This document shows positions 7,465 through 16,553 of a stretch of DNA of 64,000 bases, piece by piece. The stretch's first letter is position 1; the number at the start of each line of letters is the position of its first letter. Source of the stretch: an uncultured Desulfobulbaceae bacterium (GTDB lineage: Bacteria; Desulfobacterota; Desulfobulbia; Desulfobulbales; Desulfocapsaceae); assembly GCA_903887485.1 (NCBI GenBank), contig CAISPV010000105.1, positions 1 through 64,000 on the forward strand, written 5' to 3'. The notes under the pieces are model-generated. The model had not been told where the DNA came from and did no database searches. It saw only the letters and a list, made by a program, of their open reading frames with translations. Position numbers and translations under genes: made by a program.

Positions 7465-9540
7465 ATGAACCAAGTGATACACTTTGCCCAACCCTACTGG
7501 ATTCTGGCCGGTCTGACGTTCTGTCTTGGAATCATCTTTCTCCTGCGCCGGTGGGAACAGCAGCGACAGGCCGAGATGGAGCGCTTTGCTGCCGCCCATC
7601 TGCTCGCTCGTCTGACCCGCAATGTCTCTCCCCGGCGGCGGCTCCTGAAAAAAGGGTTGTGGCTGCTGGCCCTGTTTTGCTGTTTTCTAGCCCTGGCCCG
7701 GCCGCAATATGGATTCAAACTGGTGGAGGTCAAACGCAAGGGCATTGACATCCTTTTTGCCCTGGATACCTCCAAAAGTATGCTGACCGAGGATATCCGT
7801 CCCAATCGGCTGGAGCGGGCCAAACTTGCCATCATCGATTTTGTCGGTCATCTGGACGGGGATCGGGTGGGGCTGCTGCCCTTTGCCGGATCGGCCTTTC
7901 TCATGTGTCCGTTGACCATCGATTACAGCGCCTTTGAAGAGTCACTGACCACTGTTAATACTGCCACCATCCCCAGAGGTGGGACGGATCTGGCCAAGGC
8001 CATTGTTGCGGCTGAATCTTCTCTTACGGGGAACGCCAATCACAAGATCCTGATCCTGCTCACTGATGGGGAAAATCTGGAAGGTGACGCCCTGGCGGCG
8101 GCAACCAAGGCGGCCCGCAATGGCATGACCATCTTCACGGTGGGCGTTGGCACCACCACAGGGGAACTGGTCCCTTTGTCAGCCAGCGGCCCGGGCCAGT
8201 TTGTCAAGGATGAGTCCGGGAAATTTATTACTTCACGGCTGGATGAAAAATCTCTTACTGCCATAGCCGAGGCCGCTGGCGGAATGTACGTGCCGTTGGG
8301 TAAAAATGGGGAGGGGTTGGAACATATTTACCAGCAGAAACTCTCTCTGATCCCTAAAAAAGAAGTGGCTGAAAAACAGCATAAAGAACCCCTGGAACGC
8401 TTTAGTTGGCCATTGGGCGCGGCTATCCTGTTGCTTATGGTGGAATTTATTATCAGCGGCCGTAAATCGGCACGCTCTTTGCAGTTGCCATTTATAAAGA
8501 CCGTGGGGCGCAGGGGGATGACCCGGAAGATTGTGGCCCTGATCGGGTTGATCACTTTGGCAGGGGTTAATCCGGCCTCTGCCTCAAAAGGAGAAAAGGC
8601 CTTTGCTGACGGGGACTTTCTTGCTGCCTCGAAATTTTATATCGAGGCTCTGAAAAAAAATCCCGATGATCCCAGGTTGCATTATAATGCCGGGACGGCG
8701 GCCTATAAAAATAATCTGTTTGATGATGCCATCACCTCGTTTCAACAGGCCCTCAAGAGTGAAGACCTTGGTCTGCAGGAACAGACTTATTATAACCTGG
8801 GCAATGCCCTGTTTAAAAAAGGGGAAGAGATTCTGTCGAAGGAGCCGCAGCAGGCGGCAAAGCTGTGGGAGCAGGCGCTTGATGCCTATGAGGGCAGCCT
8901 CAAGCTGCACCCGCAGGGCAGGGACTGCAAGGAAAATCACGAGCTGGTGACCAGAAGGCTGGAAGAGTTGAAGAAACAGCAGCAGGACAAGCAGAATCAG
9001 GACAAGCAACAGCAGGACAAGCAGCAGCAGGACAAGCAGCAGCAGGACAAAAAAGACCAGGAGCAGCAGGAAAAACAGTCGGAGCAACAAAAGGACAAGT
9101 CGCAGGCGGGTGATCAGCAAGGTCAGGAAGACAAGCAGGGACAGCCGGAAAAACAGGATGATCAGGGCCGGCAGCAGGGCAAGGATTCCGCCGCTCAGAA
9201 TGAATCCTCCCCTCCAGAAAAAAAATCAGGTGAGCAGGCTGGTGATTCCAAGGAGCAACCAGCAGACAAGTCTGCCGGGAAGGAGCAGCCGCCGGAGCCG
9301 ACAGAGGCTGCGCAAGCTGCTGAGGACAGCAGTGATAAGCCGCAGCAGAAGAATGGTGCCGCGGCGGATCAGGCAGCAGCGCAGGGCCAGGATAAAGAGC
9401 GGCATCAGTCCGGCAAGATGACCAGCGACGAGGCCCGGCAGCTCCTGAACCGTCTCAAGGATGAGGAAGGCCGGCTGAATTTTGTTCCCCAACCAGAAAA
9501 TGGAGAGGCAGGAAAAGAAGGAACATGGAAAGACTGGTAG
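7465..9540 (+). CDS. batB: fused BatB/BatC protein: VWA plus TPR
   Basis: A 691-residue protein combining two Bat functions. The N-terminal half repeats the BatA plan: two membrane helices, a VWA domain with MIDAS DTSKSM, LTDGENLEG, and a closing helix. A third segment resembling a signal peptide (IVALIGLITLAGVNPASA) leads into a periplasmic BatC-like part with tetratricopeptide repeats (GDFLAASKFYIEALKKNP, then LHYNAGTAAYKNNLFDDAI). The C-terminal 200 residues are extremely rich in Q, K, D and E, with QQDKQ units repeated about six times. ATG 7465 fits the helix MNQVIHFAQPYWILAG; an earlier in-frame TTG inside batA is not used. In many genomes batB and batC are separate genes. Confidence 0.9.
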   Translation: MNQVIHFAQPYWILAGLTFCLGIIFLLRRWEQQRQAEMERFAAAHLLARLTRNVSPRRRLLKKGLWLLALFCCFLALARPQYGFKLVEVKRKGIDILFALDTSKSMLTEDIRPNRLERAKLAIIDFVGHLDGDRVGLLPFAGSAFLMCPLTIDYSAFEESLTTVNTATIPRGGTDLAKAIVAAESSLTGNANHKILILLTDGENLEGDALAAATKAARNGMTIFTVGVGTTTGELVPLSASGPGQFVKDESGKFITSRLDEKSLTAIAEAAGGMYVPLGKNGEGLEHIYQQKLSLIPKKEVAEKQHKEPLERFSWPLGAAILLLMVEFIISGRKSARSLQLPFIKTVGRRGMTRKIVALIGLITLAGVNPASASKGEKAFADGDFLAASKFYIEALKKNPDDPRLHYNAGTAAYKNNLFDDAITSFQQALKSEDLGLQEQTYYNLGNALFKKGEEILSKEPQQAAKLWEQALDAYEGSLKLHPQGRDCKENHELVTRRLEELKKQQQDKQNQDKQQQDKQQQDKQQQDKKDQEQQEKQSEQQKDKSQAGDQQGQEDKQGQPEKQDDQGRQQGKDSAAQNESSPPEKKSGEQAGDSKEQPADKSAGKEQPPEPTEAAQAAEDSSDKPQQKNGAAADQAAAQGQDKERHQSGKMTSDEARQLLNRLKDEEGRLNFVPQPENGEAGKEGTWKDW

Positions 9541-11456
9541 GACACATACGACAAGGCAGAACCATTGGCCGAATCCGCTGCATGGCCCTTTTGCTGACCC
9601 TGGCCATTGTGGGCCTTGCCACTGTCTCCCATGGCGCCCCGATGGTTTCCGCATCCCTTGATGCCAGGCGCTTCTCCGTTGATCAATCAGCGACCCTGAC
9701 CATCACCATCAATGATGCCGACGGCACCATTGGCGAACTGCCGCGGGTGGATGGCCTCGACTTTCGGCAGCGAGGACGGAGCAGCCAGCATCAGATTATC
9801 AACGGCTCCCTTTCTTCTTCGGTGGCAACTTTTTTCCTGGTTCAGGCCTTGCGGCCGGGAACCTTTACCATCCCCCCTATTGCCGTAACGGTTGACGGTA
9901 AGCAGTTGCTGACCGAGGCCATCACCTTTGAAGTCACTTCTGCTGCTGCCGGTGTCCCTTCTCTGCCAAACCCGCAGGGAGGAGGAACTGCTCCGCCATC
10001 CCGGAGTGGAGCTCAGGCCGTAGGGGAGAAAGAGCAGATGGCTTTTCTGCAGATCAGTCCGGTCAAAGAGGAAAGTTATACGGGCGAGGTCTTGCCCGTC
10101 GAGATTAAGGCCTATTTCCGGAGGGGACTGAGGGCCACGCTCAATACCCAACCCCGTTTGAATGGTGACGGATTTGTCCTCTCTGAGTCCAAACAGGAAC
10201 CGGTGCAGACCGAAGAGATGGTCGACAATGTTCCTTATTCCGTTCTCACTTGGCCCGGCACCTTGTCCGGTATTAAAGAGGGCAGTCACAACGTCAGTGT
10301 TGCCATTGAGGCCACTCTGCTCCTCCCCGATAACCGCCGCCGGGGTGCGTCCAGGGGAGATGACCCGTTTTTTGGCAATGATCTCTTTGCCGATTTTTTT
10401 AATCAGCAGCGGGTGCAGGAAAAAAAGATCCAGATCGTCAGCAAGGAGATGACGCTTCAGGTGCTGCCCTTGCCGGCAGAGGGAAAACCGGCAGATTTTG
10501 GCGGGGCCATTGGCAAGTTTGAGCTGCAGGTAAAGGCCCAGCCGACTGATGTCGGGCCTGGCGACCCGATTACCTTGACCATGACCGTGGCCGGTGCCGG
10601 GAATTTTGATCGCGTTGAGGCTCCGGTTTTGAGTCAGCCCGAGGGGTGGAAGAGTTATCCGCCCTCTGCTAAATTTACGCCTGGGGTGAGTCTGGGGCAA
10701 GGCAGCAAGGTCTTTGAACAGGCCATCATTGCCAGGAGTGGTTACAAGACTTCGATCCCGCCCCTTGCTTTCAGCTTTTTTGACCCGGAGGCCAGGCAAT
10801 ATCAAACCTTGCACAGTGATCCCATTCTTCTGCGCATGAGCAAGACCGAGGGCTCGGGGAAAAGTGAAAACAAGAGCGGCGACGGCCAGGGTCGCCCTGA
10901 GGGCGCCGGGGTCGGAAAGGCAAAGCCGCAGAAGAGCAAAGGTGATCAGCCAGGGCCGCCTGCGAATGCGGCAAGCCCCTGGGGCCCTCTGCATCCACAA
11001 ATGGGTTCTTTTCAAAAGGGGTTGATCCCGCTTGTGAATCGGACCGGCTTTCAGGTGGTCATCCTGGTCTTGCTCCTGTTGCTTGTCGTGGTGATCCTGC
11101 TCAAGATCCGTGCCAGGCGACTGGCCGGCAATCCTGTTCTTTGCCGGCAGCGGGAGATGGCCCGTCTTCTTGAGCTCAGATTGCGGGAGATCAGGAAGAT
11201 CCAGGAACAGGGCAACAGCCGTGACTTTCTTGCCATCTGTCGCCGGACTCTTCAGGAACAGTTGGGGCTGCTCTGGCAGACAGGGTCAGCGGCTATCACC
11301 CTTGCTGATCTCCGTCAGCGTCTGGTGCCTGAATCGGAACTGATTGCCCTCTTTGCCACAGCCGAAAGCGGCGCCTATGTCGGCCATCTTCTCAGCAGTC
11401 AGGAGATGGCCGAGTATGTCGGAAAACTGGAACATGCGTTGAGGCAGCTGCGATGA
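9525..11456 (+). CDS. batD: BatD, periplasmic protein of the aerotolerance operon
   Basis: A 643-residue protein with an N-terminal signal (MALLLTLAIVGLATVSHG) followed by several immunoglobulin-like beta-rich domains. The opening SASLDARRFSVDQSATLTIT and the later block GPGDPITLTMTVAGAGNFDRV are characteristic of BatD. A single membrane helix near 510-530 (FQVVILVLLLLLVVVILL) leaves a small cytosolic C-terminal domain. A Lys/Gly/Ser-rich linker precedes this helix. The gene overlaps batB/C by 16 bases and batE by 4, so all are co-translated. BatD is believed to act as a large periplasmic partner of BatA and BatB. Confidence 0.9.
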   Translation: MERLVGHIRQGRTIGRIRCMALLLTLAIVGLATVSHGAPMVSASLDARRFSVDQSATLTITINDADGTIGELPRVDGLDFRQRGRSSQHQIINGSLSSSVATFFLVQALRPGTFTIPPIAVTVDGKQLLTEAITFEVTSAAAGVPSLPNPQGGGTAPPSRSGAQAVGEKEQMAFLQISPVKEESYTGEVLPVEIKAYFRRGLRATLNTQPRLNGDGFVLSESKQEPVQTEEMVDNVPYSVLTWPGTLSGIKEGSHNVSVAIEATLLLPDNRRRGASRGDDPFFGNDLFADFFNQQRVQEKKIQIVSKEMTLQVLPLPAEGKPADFGGAIGKFELQVKAQPTDVGPGDPITLTMTVAGAGNFDRVEAPVLSQPEGWKSYPPSAKFTPGVSLGQGSKVFEQAIIARSGYKTSIPPLAFSFFDPEARQYQTLHSDPILLRMSKTEGSGKSENKSGDGQGRPEGAGVGKAKPQKSKGDQPGPPANAASPWGPLHPQMGSFQKGLIPLVNRTGFQVVILVLLLLLVVVILLKIRARRLAGNPVLCRQREMARLLELRLREIRKIQEQGNSRDFLAICRRTLQEQLGLLWQTGSAAITLADLRQRLVPESELIALFATAESGAYVGHLLSSQEMAEYVGKLEHALRQLR

Positions 11457-12253
11457 AGGGCACCCTGCAACTGACAAGAGCAGCCATGGCGCTGGTGCTT
11501 TTGGTGATGTCCTGCTCCCTGTTCGTCCCTTGCTCGGCTGGAGAACGAAATATCAACGATGATTTTCTTGCGGCGGGCAAGGCCTATGAAGCCGGTGATT
11601 GGAGCAGGGCCATCCAGATCTATGAGGCGTTGATTTCCCATGCGGGTTTTTCGGCATCACTGTGCTATAATCTGGCAAACAGTTATGCCCGAAACGGCCA
11701 GACCGGCAAGGCGGTTCTGGGGTACGAGCGGGCCTTGCGTCTGGCCCCTGGTGATGCCGATATCCGCCATAATCTCGAACTCCTGCGCCAGGAGAAAGGG
11801 CTTTCTCAAGAGGAAATTTCACTTGTTCACCGGGCAGGCGCCTTGCTGGGACTCAATCAGTGGGCCGTGCTGACGGCGATTCTGCTGGCCGCGCTGGCCC
11901 TGAGCCAGTTTGTGACCTGGCGTTTTAGCTTTTCAACCGGGCTTTCGTCTTCCCTGACTGGTCTCTGCCTGCTGTTGCTTGGTATCAGTTCAGCCGGGAT
12001 TGCGCTCCAGTATCAGAGCTGGCAGCAGGCTGTTATTATTGCCCCGAAGGCCTCCCTGTTGATCTCTCCTTTTGCCGGGGCGGCAAGCACGGGTGTCATC
12101 GAGGAAGGCCGTCTGGTCCGAATCATCAAAAGCCACGACAATTACGCCCTGATTAAAGATGAAAACGGGCGTAGCGGCTGGATTCCAAACCTGTTTTTTG
12201 AACCCATTGCCATGACAATGGCAGATATAAGAAAAGGTAACAAGAATCTTTAA
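11453..12253 (+). CDS. batE: BatE: TPR and SH3-like domain membrane protein
   Basis: A 266-residue protein with a signal peptide (ALVLLVMSCSLFVPCSAG). Two to three TPR units follow (AAGKAYEAGDWSRAIQIYEAL, then LCYNLANSYARNGQTGKAV). Two membrane helices (AVLTAILLAALALSQFV, LTGLCLLLLGISSAGIAL) and a C-terminal bacterial SH3-like domain (VIEEGRLVRIIKSHDNYALIKDE...GWIP) complete it. This is the standard BatE layout. The start overlaps batD by 4 bases. The SH3-like part probably lies in the periplasm and could contact cell-wall peptides or the other Bat proteins. Confidence 0.88.
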   Translation: MKGTLQLTRAAMALVLLVMSCSLFVPCSAGERNINDDFLAAGKAYEAGDWSRAIQIYEALISHAGFSASLCYNLANSYARNGQTGKAVLGYERALRLAPGDADIRHNLELLRQEKGLSQEEISLVHRAGALLGLNQWAVLTAILLAALALSQFVTWRFSFSTGLSSSLTGLCLLLLGISSAGIALQYQSWQQAVIIAPKASLLISPFAGAASTGVIEEGRLVRIIKSHDNYALIKDENGRSGWIPNLFFEPIAMTMADIRKGNKNL

Positions 12254-12280
12254 CCATTCGTACAAGGAGAACACACCATC

Positions 12281-13750
12281 ATGAACAGAGGAATGCGACA
12301 ACGAATTTCACCCTTGATTTTTTCCCTCTTCCTGGTCTTTCTGCTTGGACTTTCCTGGTTTCCGGCGACCGGCAGGGCTGTCGAGGATGAAAATATCCAG
12401 CTTCTTGATAAATCGGCCAAGGCCTTTTCTTCCGTGGTCAAGAAAGCAGGGCCGGCGGTGGTGCATGTGCGGGTTGAGAAAAAAGGGGGGATGAGCCCTG
12501 ATAATCAGTTCGATCCTTCTGATGATCCTATCTTCAAACACTTTTTTGGCCCATCCTTTAAACACCCAGCCTTGCCTCAATCTCCGGAACAATTTAAATC
12601 GCAGGCGGCAGGGTCAGGGTTTCTCATCAGTGAGGACGGCTATATCCTGACCAACAATCATGTTGTTGAAAACGCCGACAAGATCACCGTGCGCCTGGAA
12701 GGTGAGCAGGAGCTGGAGGGAAAGGTGATCGGCACCGATCCGCAGTCCGATGTCGCCCTGATCAAGATCAGCGATGGCCACAAATTTCCTTATCTTCCTC
12801 TGGGTGATTCTGATCAACTGGAGGTTGGGGAATGGGTTATTGCCATTGGCAGTCCCTTTGGTCTGGATCGCACTGTAACGGTAGGAGTGGTGAGCGCCAA
12901 GGGCCGGAACCACATGGGCATCAATGAGTATGAAAATTTCATCCAGACTGACGCGGCCATCAATCCCGGTAATTCAGGGGGACCGCTGCTCAATATCCAT
13001 GGACAGGTTATCGGGATTAATACGGCAATTTTTTCCCGGAGCGGCGGCTATATGGGCATCGGTTTTGCCATTCCGGTCAATATGGCCAAGACGGTGAAAA
13101 GTCAGTTGCTGGCCAGTGGGAAAGTCACCCGAAGCTGGATCGGGGTTGGGATCCAGGATATGAACGGCGAGCTTGCCCGTTCTTTCAAGATGACCCAGAA
13201 AGCCGGGGCCCTGGTGACCGAGGTCAGCAAGGATTCGCCGGCAGCCAAGGCCGGGCTCAAACAGGGTGATGTGATTACCCTCTATGATGGAAAACCGGTG
13301 GCGGATGTAGCGGATCTGCGCAACCGGGTGGCCATGACCACTCCGGGAACCAAGGTTGATCTGACTCTGGTGCGTAATGAAAAGCAACAGAAGTTGACTG
13401 TTCAGGTCGAGGAGCAGCCGGGTGATATGATGACCCAGTCTGGAACTCCGCAGCAACCCCAGCTCTTGCAGAAAATAGGTCTGTCGCTTCAGGAACTGAA
13501 TGCTGAACTGGTCCGGCAGTTTGGCTACGCGCTGGGGCAAGGGGTGTTCATTGCCGGGGTTGCCCCCGGCAGTCCGGCGGAGCTGGCCCGTATTCAGGTG
13601 GGCAGCCTGATCGAAGAGGTCAACCGGCAGCCGGTCCATAATCTCAAGGAACTGCAACAGGCAGTACAACAAGGCGGCAACACGGAAAATATTCTCCTGC
13701 TGATCCGTAGCGGCAACCGCAGTCAGTATGTGGTGCTGGGGGTGAAATAG
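12281..13750 (+). CDS. degP: Do-family periplasmic serine protease (HtrA/DegP-like)
   Basis: A 489-residue envelope protease and chaperone. A signal peptide (LIFSLFLVFLLGLSWFPATG) precedes a trypsin-like domain with a complete triad: His127 in NNHVVENA, Asp157 in SDVALIKI, and Ser232 in NPGNSGGPLL. Two PDZ domains follow (about 280-370 and 400-480; SPAAKAGLKQGDVI and SPAELARIQVGSLI), as in DegP/MucD. It has its own AAGGAG ribosome site 27 bases after batE and is probably read with the Bat operon, ending at the terminator at 13762. The grouping suggests shared envelope stress duty. The exact orthologue (DegP, DegQ or MucD) cannot be told from the sequence alone. Confidence 0.93.
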   Translation: MNRGMRQRISPLIFSLFLVFLLGLSWFPATGRAVEDENIQLLDKSAKAFSSVVKKAGPAVVHVRVEKKGGMSPDNQFDPSDDPIFKHFFGPSFKHPALPQSPEQFKSQAAGSGFLISEDGYILTNNHVVENADKITVRLEGEQELEGKVIGTDPQSDVALIKISDGHKFPYLPLGDSDQLEVGEWVIAIGSPFGLDRTVTVGVVSAKGRNHMGINEYENFIQTDAAINPGNSGGPLLNIHGQVIGINTAIFSRSGGYMGIGFAIPVNMAKTVKSQLLASGKVTRSWIGVGIQDMNGELARSFKMTQKAGALVTEVSKDSPAAKAGLKQGDVITLYDGKPVADVADLRNRVAMTTPGTKVDLTLVRNEKQQKLTVQVEEQPGDMMTQSGTPQQPQLLQKIGLSLQELNAELVRQFGYALGQGVFIAGVAPGSPAELARIQVGSLIEEVNRQPVHNLKELQQAVQQGGNTENILLLIRSGNRSQYVVLGVK

Positions 13751-13761
13751 GATAACCGGGA

Positions 13762-13811
13762 GGACATCCCTGATCCCATGCTTGAGGTAGTGGTCAGGGA
13801 TGTCCTTTTTT
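13762..13811 (+). terminator. Rho-independent terminator of the Bat-HtrA operon
   Basis: GGACATCCCTGA pairs perfectly with TCAGGGATGTCC over 12 bp around a 20-base loop and is followed by TTTTTT. It lies 11 bases after the protease stop codon. Confidence 0.9.
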
Positions 13812-13862
13812 GTAATTTTTATATGGCAATCTCGCCTATGGAGAGGGTGCGGTGGCGCATGC

Positions 13863-14630
13863 TTATTCCGCTGCGGGTTTGATGCCCATAGTTTTGACCG
13901 GCAGACCCTGGTCCTTCCAATCTTGGAAAATCGCCTGAGCTATTTTTTCATAGCCGAGCTTCATGAGCTTGCGGTAGGCGTTGTAGCTACGGCCTCCAGA
14001 GTTGCAGGTGACGACAATGGTCTTTTCCTTGTCAAGCTGGTTTGACTGGGAGGCAAATTCTGCCGCCGGGATGTTGATAGCCCCGGGGATATGCCCTTCC
14101 TGGAACTCTGAAAGGTCGCGGACATCGACAACGGTTACCTTGCCAGCCTTGCTCTCCATGAGGGTCTGCAGATCCTTCGGTGCAATTTTCGTAGTTTCTA
14201 TCTTCTTTTCATAATCAGGGCCGGCGTAAATGGGCAACCCCATTTCCTCCCAGACCGGCATGCCATCGGCGTAGATCTGAATATTGGCGTAGCCCATATC
14301 TATGGCTTTCTGAGCGGCCTTTTTACTTTTTCCGCATTTGATGCCGTTGCAGTAGAAAACGATCTGTCGCGTCTTATCCGCTGGTAACAGCCCTGCGTTC
14401 TCGGCGAACTTCTTTTCCGGGATATTGATGGCGTTCTTGATGTGAACCTCCTGGTATTCCTCAGGATTACGGGCGTCAACCAGAGTAATATTGCTTCCCT
14501 TTTGGTCTAGAAGCTGCTTGAGATCCGTCGTGGTGAGAACCGGAATACTGTTTTCAGCATTGGCCACAGCAGTGGCCAGAAGCAGGGATATGAGAGAAAA
14601 AATAATCAGGATATTTCGTTTTACGGTCAT
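13863..14630 (-). CDS. exported protein with two rhodanese domains
   Basis: A 255-residue sulfurtransferase-type protein with a signal peptide (ILIIFSLISLLLATAVANA), so it works in the periplasm. Two rhodanese domains follow. The first has VDARNPEEYQEVHIKNAINI and a catalytic-position Cys94 in CNGIKCG; the second has VDVRDLSEFQEGHIPGAINI and Cys209 in CNSGGRS. Both loops keep a cysteine, so both halves could carry persulfide sulfur, unlike classic tandem rhodaneses in which one half is inactive. GGAGG lies 8 bases before the start. It ends a three-gene minus-strand group with an iron-sulfur protein and a second rhodanese, which points to sulfur trafficking. Confidence 0.88.
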   Translation of the reverse strand: MTVKRNILIIFSLISLLLATAVANAENSIPVLTTTDLKQLLDQKGSNITLVDARNPEEYQEVHIKNAINIPEKKFAENAGLLPADKTRQIVFYCNGIKCGKSKKAAQKAIDMGYANIQIYADGMPVWEEMGLPIYAGPDYEKKIETTKIAPKDLQTLMESKAGKVTVVDVRDLSEFQEGHIPGAINIPAAEFASQSNQLDKEKTIVVTCNSGGRSYNAYRKLMKLGYEKIAQAIFQDWKDQGLPVKTMGIKPAAE

Positions 14631-14655
14631 CGCGATGTCCTCCTTTTTGGTTTTT

Positions 14656-15834
14656 TTATAAATTGTATTCTATCTTTTTGGGCAGGATTGTTTCAGGGCA
14701 AGTCTTGATGGCCTTTTGCAGTCTTCTTTTCAACCTGATCCGGTTGAGGTAGGTCCTGGGCGCTCCGGCCACCGCTGCCTTCCCGGCCAGGGCCTTTGCG
14801 GGGTTGACCAGGAGATCGCCGAGATGGACTACTTTTATGCCAGCCCTGGTCAGAAAGCCGACACATCCAGCGCAGTAGGTCACAACCAGATCATCACCCG
14901 CCTCCATCTTGCGGATTTCGCTCCATTTTCCGGCCATGTCCGGGTTGACAAGGCCTACCGAGCCCCCTTCGCCGCAACAGATGGTGTACTTTTTGGCATG
15001 TCGCATCTCCCGTATCTTCAGCCCCAGGCGGGCCAAGATCGTCCGGACTGCCTGATGCACATCCTGATGGTTACGCAAGGGGCATGGGTCGTGGACGGTA
15101 ATCCGGCCACGGGCAATGGCAGAAGAGATGGGCTCGATGTCGTCCCCGGCCAGGAGTTCCCAGGCCGTCTGAACGGTGAGTCCCTGACCGTAGCCATGAA
15201 AAACCTTGTAACAGTTCGGGCAGGCGACAATAATATGACGGACGCCATGCCTGATCAGCCACTCTCGCATATCTTCGAACCAGGTCAGGAAAGAGTCCTG
15301 TCGTCCCAAGTCATGGGAGGGTTTATGACAGCAATCAAGGACCATGCCCAGCTGCGGGATCTGTTCCTTGAGTTGCTGATAGATTGACCAGGTGGTCTCG
15401 GGTCTGGTGCCGGGCAGGGTGCAGCCCGGAAAAAAGACGGTATCACAGCCGGTCGGCAGGTGGTACCAGGAAAAGAGCCGGGAGCTGCCGCGGCGTTCGT
15501 AGTTGAGGATGGGGGCGTAACGCCTGTTTGGGCGTTGGTTGCGGGCCATGACCTGACGGCGCATCTCCAGAAACAAGGACTCGGGGGCAATCCGGGCCGG
15601 ACAGACCGCTGTGCACAGATTGCACAGGCTGCAGGCAAAGGGATCGACGGCCGTATCACCCGCCAGCAGGGAGGCTCCAATGTCACCCGGTGTGCCATTT
15701 TTTTGCAGAAACGCACACTGGCTGACACAGGCCTGACAGCGGGTACATCCCTGGTGCAAGGCCTGTGCCTGATGATAAACGTCACCTTTTATCTTGGTAT
15801 CGGCACAAAACAAGCTGGTTTCAGGTGTTTTCAT
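14656..15834 (-). CDS. HdrD/GlpC-like iron-sulfur protein with CCG domains
   Basis: A 392-residue soluble protein. Two ferredoxin-type [4Fe-4S] motifs lie at the N-terminus (Cys30, 33, 36, 40 in CTRCQACVSQC; Cys68, 71, 74, 78 in CSLCNLCTAVC). Two cysteine-rich CCG domains follow (FFPGCTLPG...LDCCHKPSHD...ACPNCYKVF, then HDPCPLRNH...ICCGEGGSVG...YCAGC), each able to hold a noncubane cluster as in heterodisulfide reductase HdrB/HdrD. No flavin domain or membrane helix is present, so a partner must supply electrons. Because it lies between two rhodanese genes, disulfide or persulfide reduction is a reasonable inference. The reaction itself is not known. Confidence 0.85.
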   Translation of the reverse strand: MKTPETSLFCADTKIKGDVYHQAQALHQGCTRCQACVSQCAFLQKNGTPGDIGASLLAGDTAVDPFACSLCNLCTAVCPARIAPESLFLEMRRQVMARNQRPNRRYAPILNYERRGSSRLFSWYHLPTGCDTVFFPGCTLPGTRPETTWSIYQQLKEQIPQLGMVLDCCHKPSHDLGRQDSFLTWFEDMREWLIRHGVRHIIVACPNCYKVFHGYGQGLTVQTAWELLAGDDIEPISSAIARGRITVHDPCPLRNHQDVHQAVRTILARLGLKIREMRHAKKYTICCGEGGSVGLVNPDMAGKWSEIRKMEAGDDLVVTYCAGCVGFLTRAGIKVVHLGDLLVNPAKALAGKAAVAGAPRTYLNRIRLKRRLQKAIKTCPETILPKKIEYNL

Positions 15835-15852
15835 TGAAGAGAAGAACCGTTG

Positions 15853-16275
15853 TTAACGGCCCACCAGCATTTCCTTGTAGGGCCATTTGGCGATGCCGCC
15901 TTCAAGAATAAAAAGTTTTGTCTCCGGGATTCCCTGAGCCTTGAGATAATTGTAACATTTTTTGGCGCCGCCACCACCCCGTGGGCACACCACCACCACA
16001 TCGGTGCCGGCTGCTTTGCTTGCGGCAACTGCAGGGTCGATCATTTTCTGCTGTTCTTCAGTGTCCACCGGAAAGGAGTTGGTCTCAAGGGAATTGTTAA
16101 AATGATGGAGCGAGAATTCATCCTTGACCTGGATATCCACAAGAACCATGGCCTTGCCGGAATCAAGCCACTGCTTGAAATCTTCGGCTGTGACGTAGTT
16201 AAAATTTTCAAACAGGGCCGCCATATTGAACAGCCCGATCACCAGAACTGCCAGAACCGCCATTCCTTTTCTCAT
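15853..16275 (-). CDS. single-domain rhodanese with N-terminal anchor or signal
   Basis: A 140-residue protein. The first 22 residues (MAVLAVLVIGLFNMAALF) form a signal or anchor, followed by one rhodanese domain with VLVDIQVKDEFSLHHF and the active-site loop CPRGGGGAKKC (Cys97). The expected aspartate-arginine pair of the rhodanese body is partly altered, and the loop is glycine-rich, so activity is plausible but unproven. GGAGG lies 7 bases before the ATG. It is the first gene of the minus-strand rhodanese/iron-sulfur group, with 18 bases to the next gene. Confidence 0.83.
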   Translation of the reverse strand: MRKGMAVLAVLVIGLFNMAALFENFNYVTAEDFKQWLDSGKAMVLVDIQVKDEFSLHHFNNSLETNSFPVDTEEQQKMIDPAVAASKAAGTDVVVVCPRGGGGAKKCYNYLKAQGIPETKLFILEGGIAKWPYKEMLVGR

Positions 16276-16553
16276 GATTTTTCCTCCTTGCTCTTTTTTA
16301 TGGAAAACAAAACAGATTCAATGTGCAGAGACTCATTACTGGAATAATGACGATATGTAAAATAGGTAATTTCTATAAAAAATGGTCGTAGTATCGGTTG
16401 CGGTGACTCCCGTCAGTGAGCACAATGGTAGAACCGTGTCGAATACTATGATAGTGTCAACGATGAGATGTTGAGAGACAACTCGCATCATCTGGATGGC
16501 TGAGAATCTTTGTCTGCAAGGAAAGGGAAAACCATGGGAGCTTTGAGAATACG

